From an uncultured Pseudomonadales bacterium (GTDB lineage: Bacteria > Pseudomonadota > Gammaproteobacteria > Pseudomonadales > Azotimanducaceae): 64,000 nt of DNA. The notes under the pieces were generated by a model that saw only the letters and a program-made list of their open reading frames with translations, did no database searches and was not told the DNA's origin. Positions 63,357 through 64,000 of this stretch are shown here, in pieces. The DNA lies in contig CAKZWF010000021.1 in NCBI GenBank assembly GCA_937921865.1, positions 1-64,000 of the forward strand, given 5' to 3'. The position numbers and the translations under genes were made by a program. Each line of letters opens with the position of its first letter. Position 1 is the stretch's first letter.

Positions 63357-63818
63357 TCACTGCAGCACTCTGAATACCGCACTGACGCGACCGATCCGCA
63401 CGTCTCCGTTCATCAGATATGCATTGGCAAACGCCAACGTCCGCCCCGCTTTCTGCACATCTACGTGCGCTTCGATCCAGTCACCAACCCTCGCTGTACC
63501 GACGAAATCGGTGGACATACTGACCGTGGTGAGTCGGGCTACAGGCCGGTCCAGCGGAAGATCTTCAGCACTCCCGCCCGCATGAGTATGCAGCGCCAGC
63601 GCGATATTATTGCCGATGGCGATATCCGCGAGTGCACCAAACATCCCTCCATGCAGGCTGCCCCCGGTGTTGCAGTTGTGCTTCTCCACTAACAGGCCAA
63701 CGATCACTTTATCTGCCACCCGCTGCTGGTAGAACGGGCCAATAGTCATAATGAAGGGGCTGCTCGTCGCCAGTCGTTCAAAACCGGCAGGAACATCGTC
63801 TGGTGTTTCTTCTGTCAT
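63357..63818 (-). CDS. Hotdog-fold thioesterase (PaaI-like)
   Basis: 153 residues. The core GGSLHGGMFGALADIAIGNN is the hotdog helix with the catalytic acidic residue; VSMSTDFVGTARVGDWIEAH follows. It should hydrolyse acyl-CoA esters. ATG 63818 is favoured; ATG 63851 is in frame. Downstream to the window's S4 gene lie about 217 bases with no gene. From 63819 to 64000 nothing was seen. Confidence 0.88.
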   Translation of the reverse strand: MTEETPDDVPAGFERLATSSPFIMTIGPFYQQRVADKVIVGLLVEKHNCNTGGSLHGGMFGALADIAIGNNIALALHTHAGGSAEDLPLDRPVARLTTVSMSTDFVGTARVGDWIEAHVDVQKAGRTLAFANAYLMNGDVRIGRVSAVFRVLQ

Positions 63819-64000
63819 GTGACTCTGGTGACGGGGCAGATCTGGAAGCATTTACGATGCCACAGAGGATACGAGTTTTGATAGTGCCGTTCGATCGTGC
63901 GCTGTAGTCGCGAAGCGGCGAAAGGGTCACTTCATGCAGCTTGACGCGGTGTAGCCGAAACACAGCGCCAGACCGCGCACATTGCTTCAACTGCACCAGA

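Noticed and set aside
1-64000. CRISPR array, prophage or transposase
   Set aside because: No regularly spaced repeats, no phage structural genes and no transposase motifs were seen.

Overview
This 64 kb window reads as chromosome of a free-living, probably marine, Gammaproteobacterium with moderately high GC. That is an inference from gene content: FadL-type and alginate-export-type outer-membrane proteins, RND efflux, DUF2339/DUF3999 and DUF3429 proteins, a CecR-type regulator, bactofilins, GPH and MFS carriers, and three secreted arylsulfatases. There is no rRNA, CRISPR array, insertion-sequence transposase or phage structural gene. One tRNA (Arg, anticodon CCG) is present on the minus strand.

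Layout. 1-8.5 kb: a sulfatase cut by the left window edge, a FadL-type protein, a minus-strand glutamate-decarboxylase operon (YrhK-like membrane protein, GadB, AspT-like exchanger) and a divergent porin. 8.7-15.1 kb: an orphan solute-binding protein translationally coupled to a hybrid histidine kinase, a DyP peroxidase, a DUF3429 protein and endonuclease VIII. 15.5-20.1 kb: two further sulfatases flanking a HigBA toxin-antitoxin pair, a HigA remnant and tRNA-Arg. 20.2-26 kb: glutamate dehydrogenase between two broken genes (asparaginase and a DASS carrier), then a secreted protein and a Usp-SulP pair. 26.8-32 kb: an MscS channel with a cyclic-nucleotide domain, two tandem bactofilins and two hypothetical proteins around a LemA remnant. 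32-37.3 kb: a CecR-adaptor-RND efflux operon with a probable operator. 37.4-44.5 kb: a decayed stretch with GGGGTC hairpins, a PepSY remnant, a disrupted TolB-like/TPR gene and a PutA remnant, with an intact GH36 alpha-galactosidase inside it. 44.7-49.8 kb: DUF2339/DUF3999 and EcsC. 49.9-58.3 kb: two paralogous secreted proteins built from a duplicated cysteine-containing domain, a DUF1254 protein, a lipoprotein, and a TIR-membrane-TPR protein overlapped by a lipoprotein and a small ORF. 58.3-64 kb: a DsbA/HCCA-isomerase family protein, two carriers, DUF1456, an S4-domain protein and a hotdog thioesterase.

Four themes stand out. (1) Many genes are dead or shortened (asparaginase, DASS, HigA copy, LemA, PepSY, TolB/TPR, PutA, amidohydrolase, a small secreted protein), so this is an actively eroding chromosomal region; several losses touch amino-acid and organic-acid catabolism. 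(2) Several signalling architectures combine familiar parts unusually: TIR-TM-TPR with a lipoprotein, binding protein with hybrid kinase, cyclic-nucleotide-gated MscS beside bactofilins. (3) A small family of inverted repeats with a GGGGTC core lies between genes at 2.8, 37.4, 38.1 and 38.9 kb. (4) The paralogous secreted pair at 50 and 54.7 kb is the best candidate here for an uncharacterised protein family.
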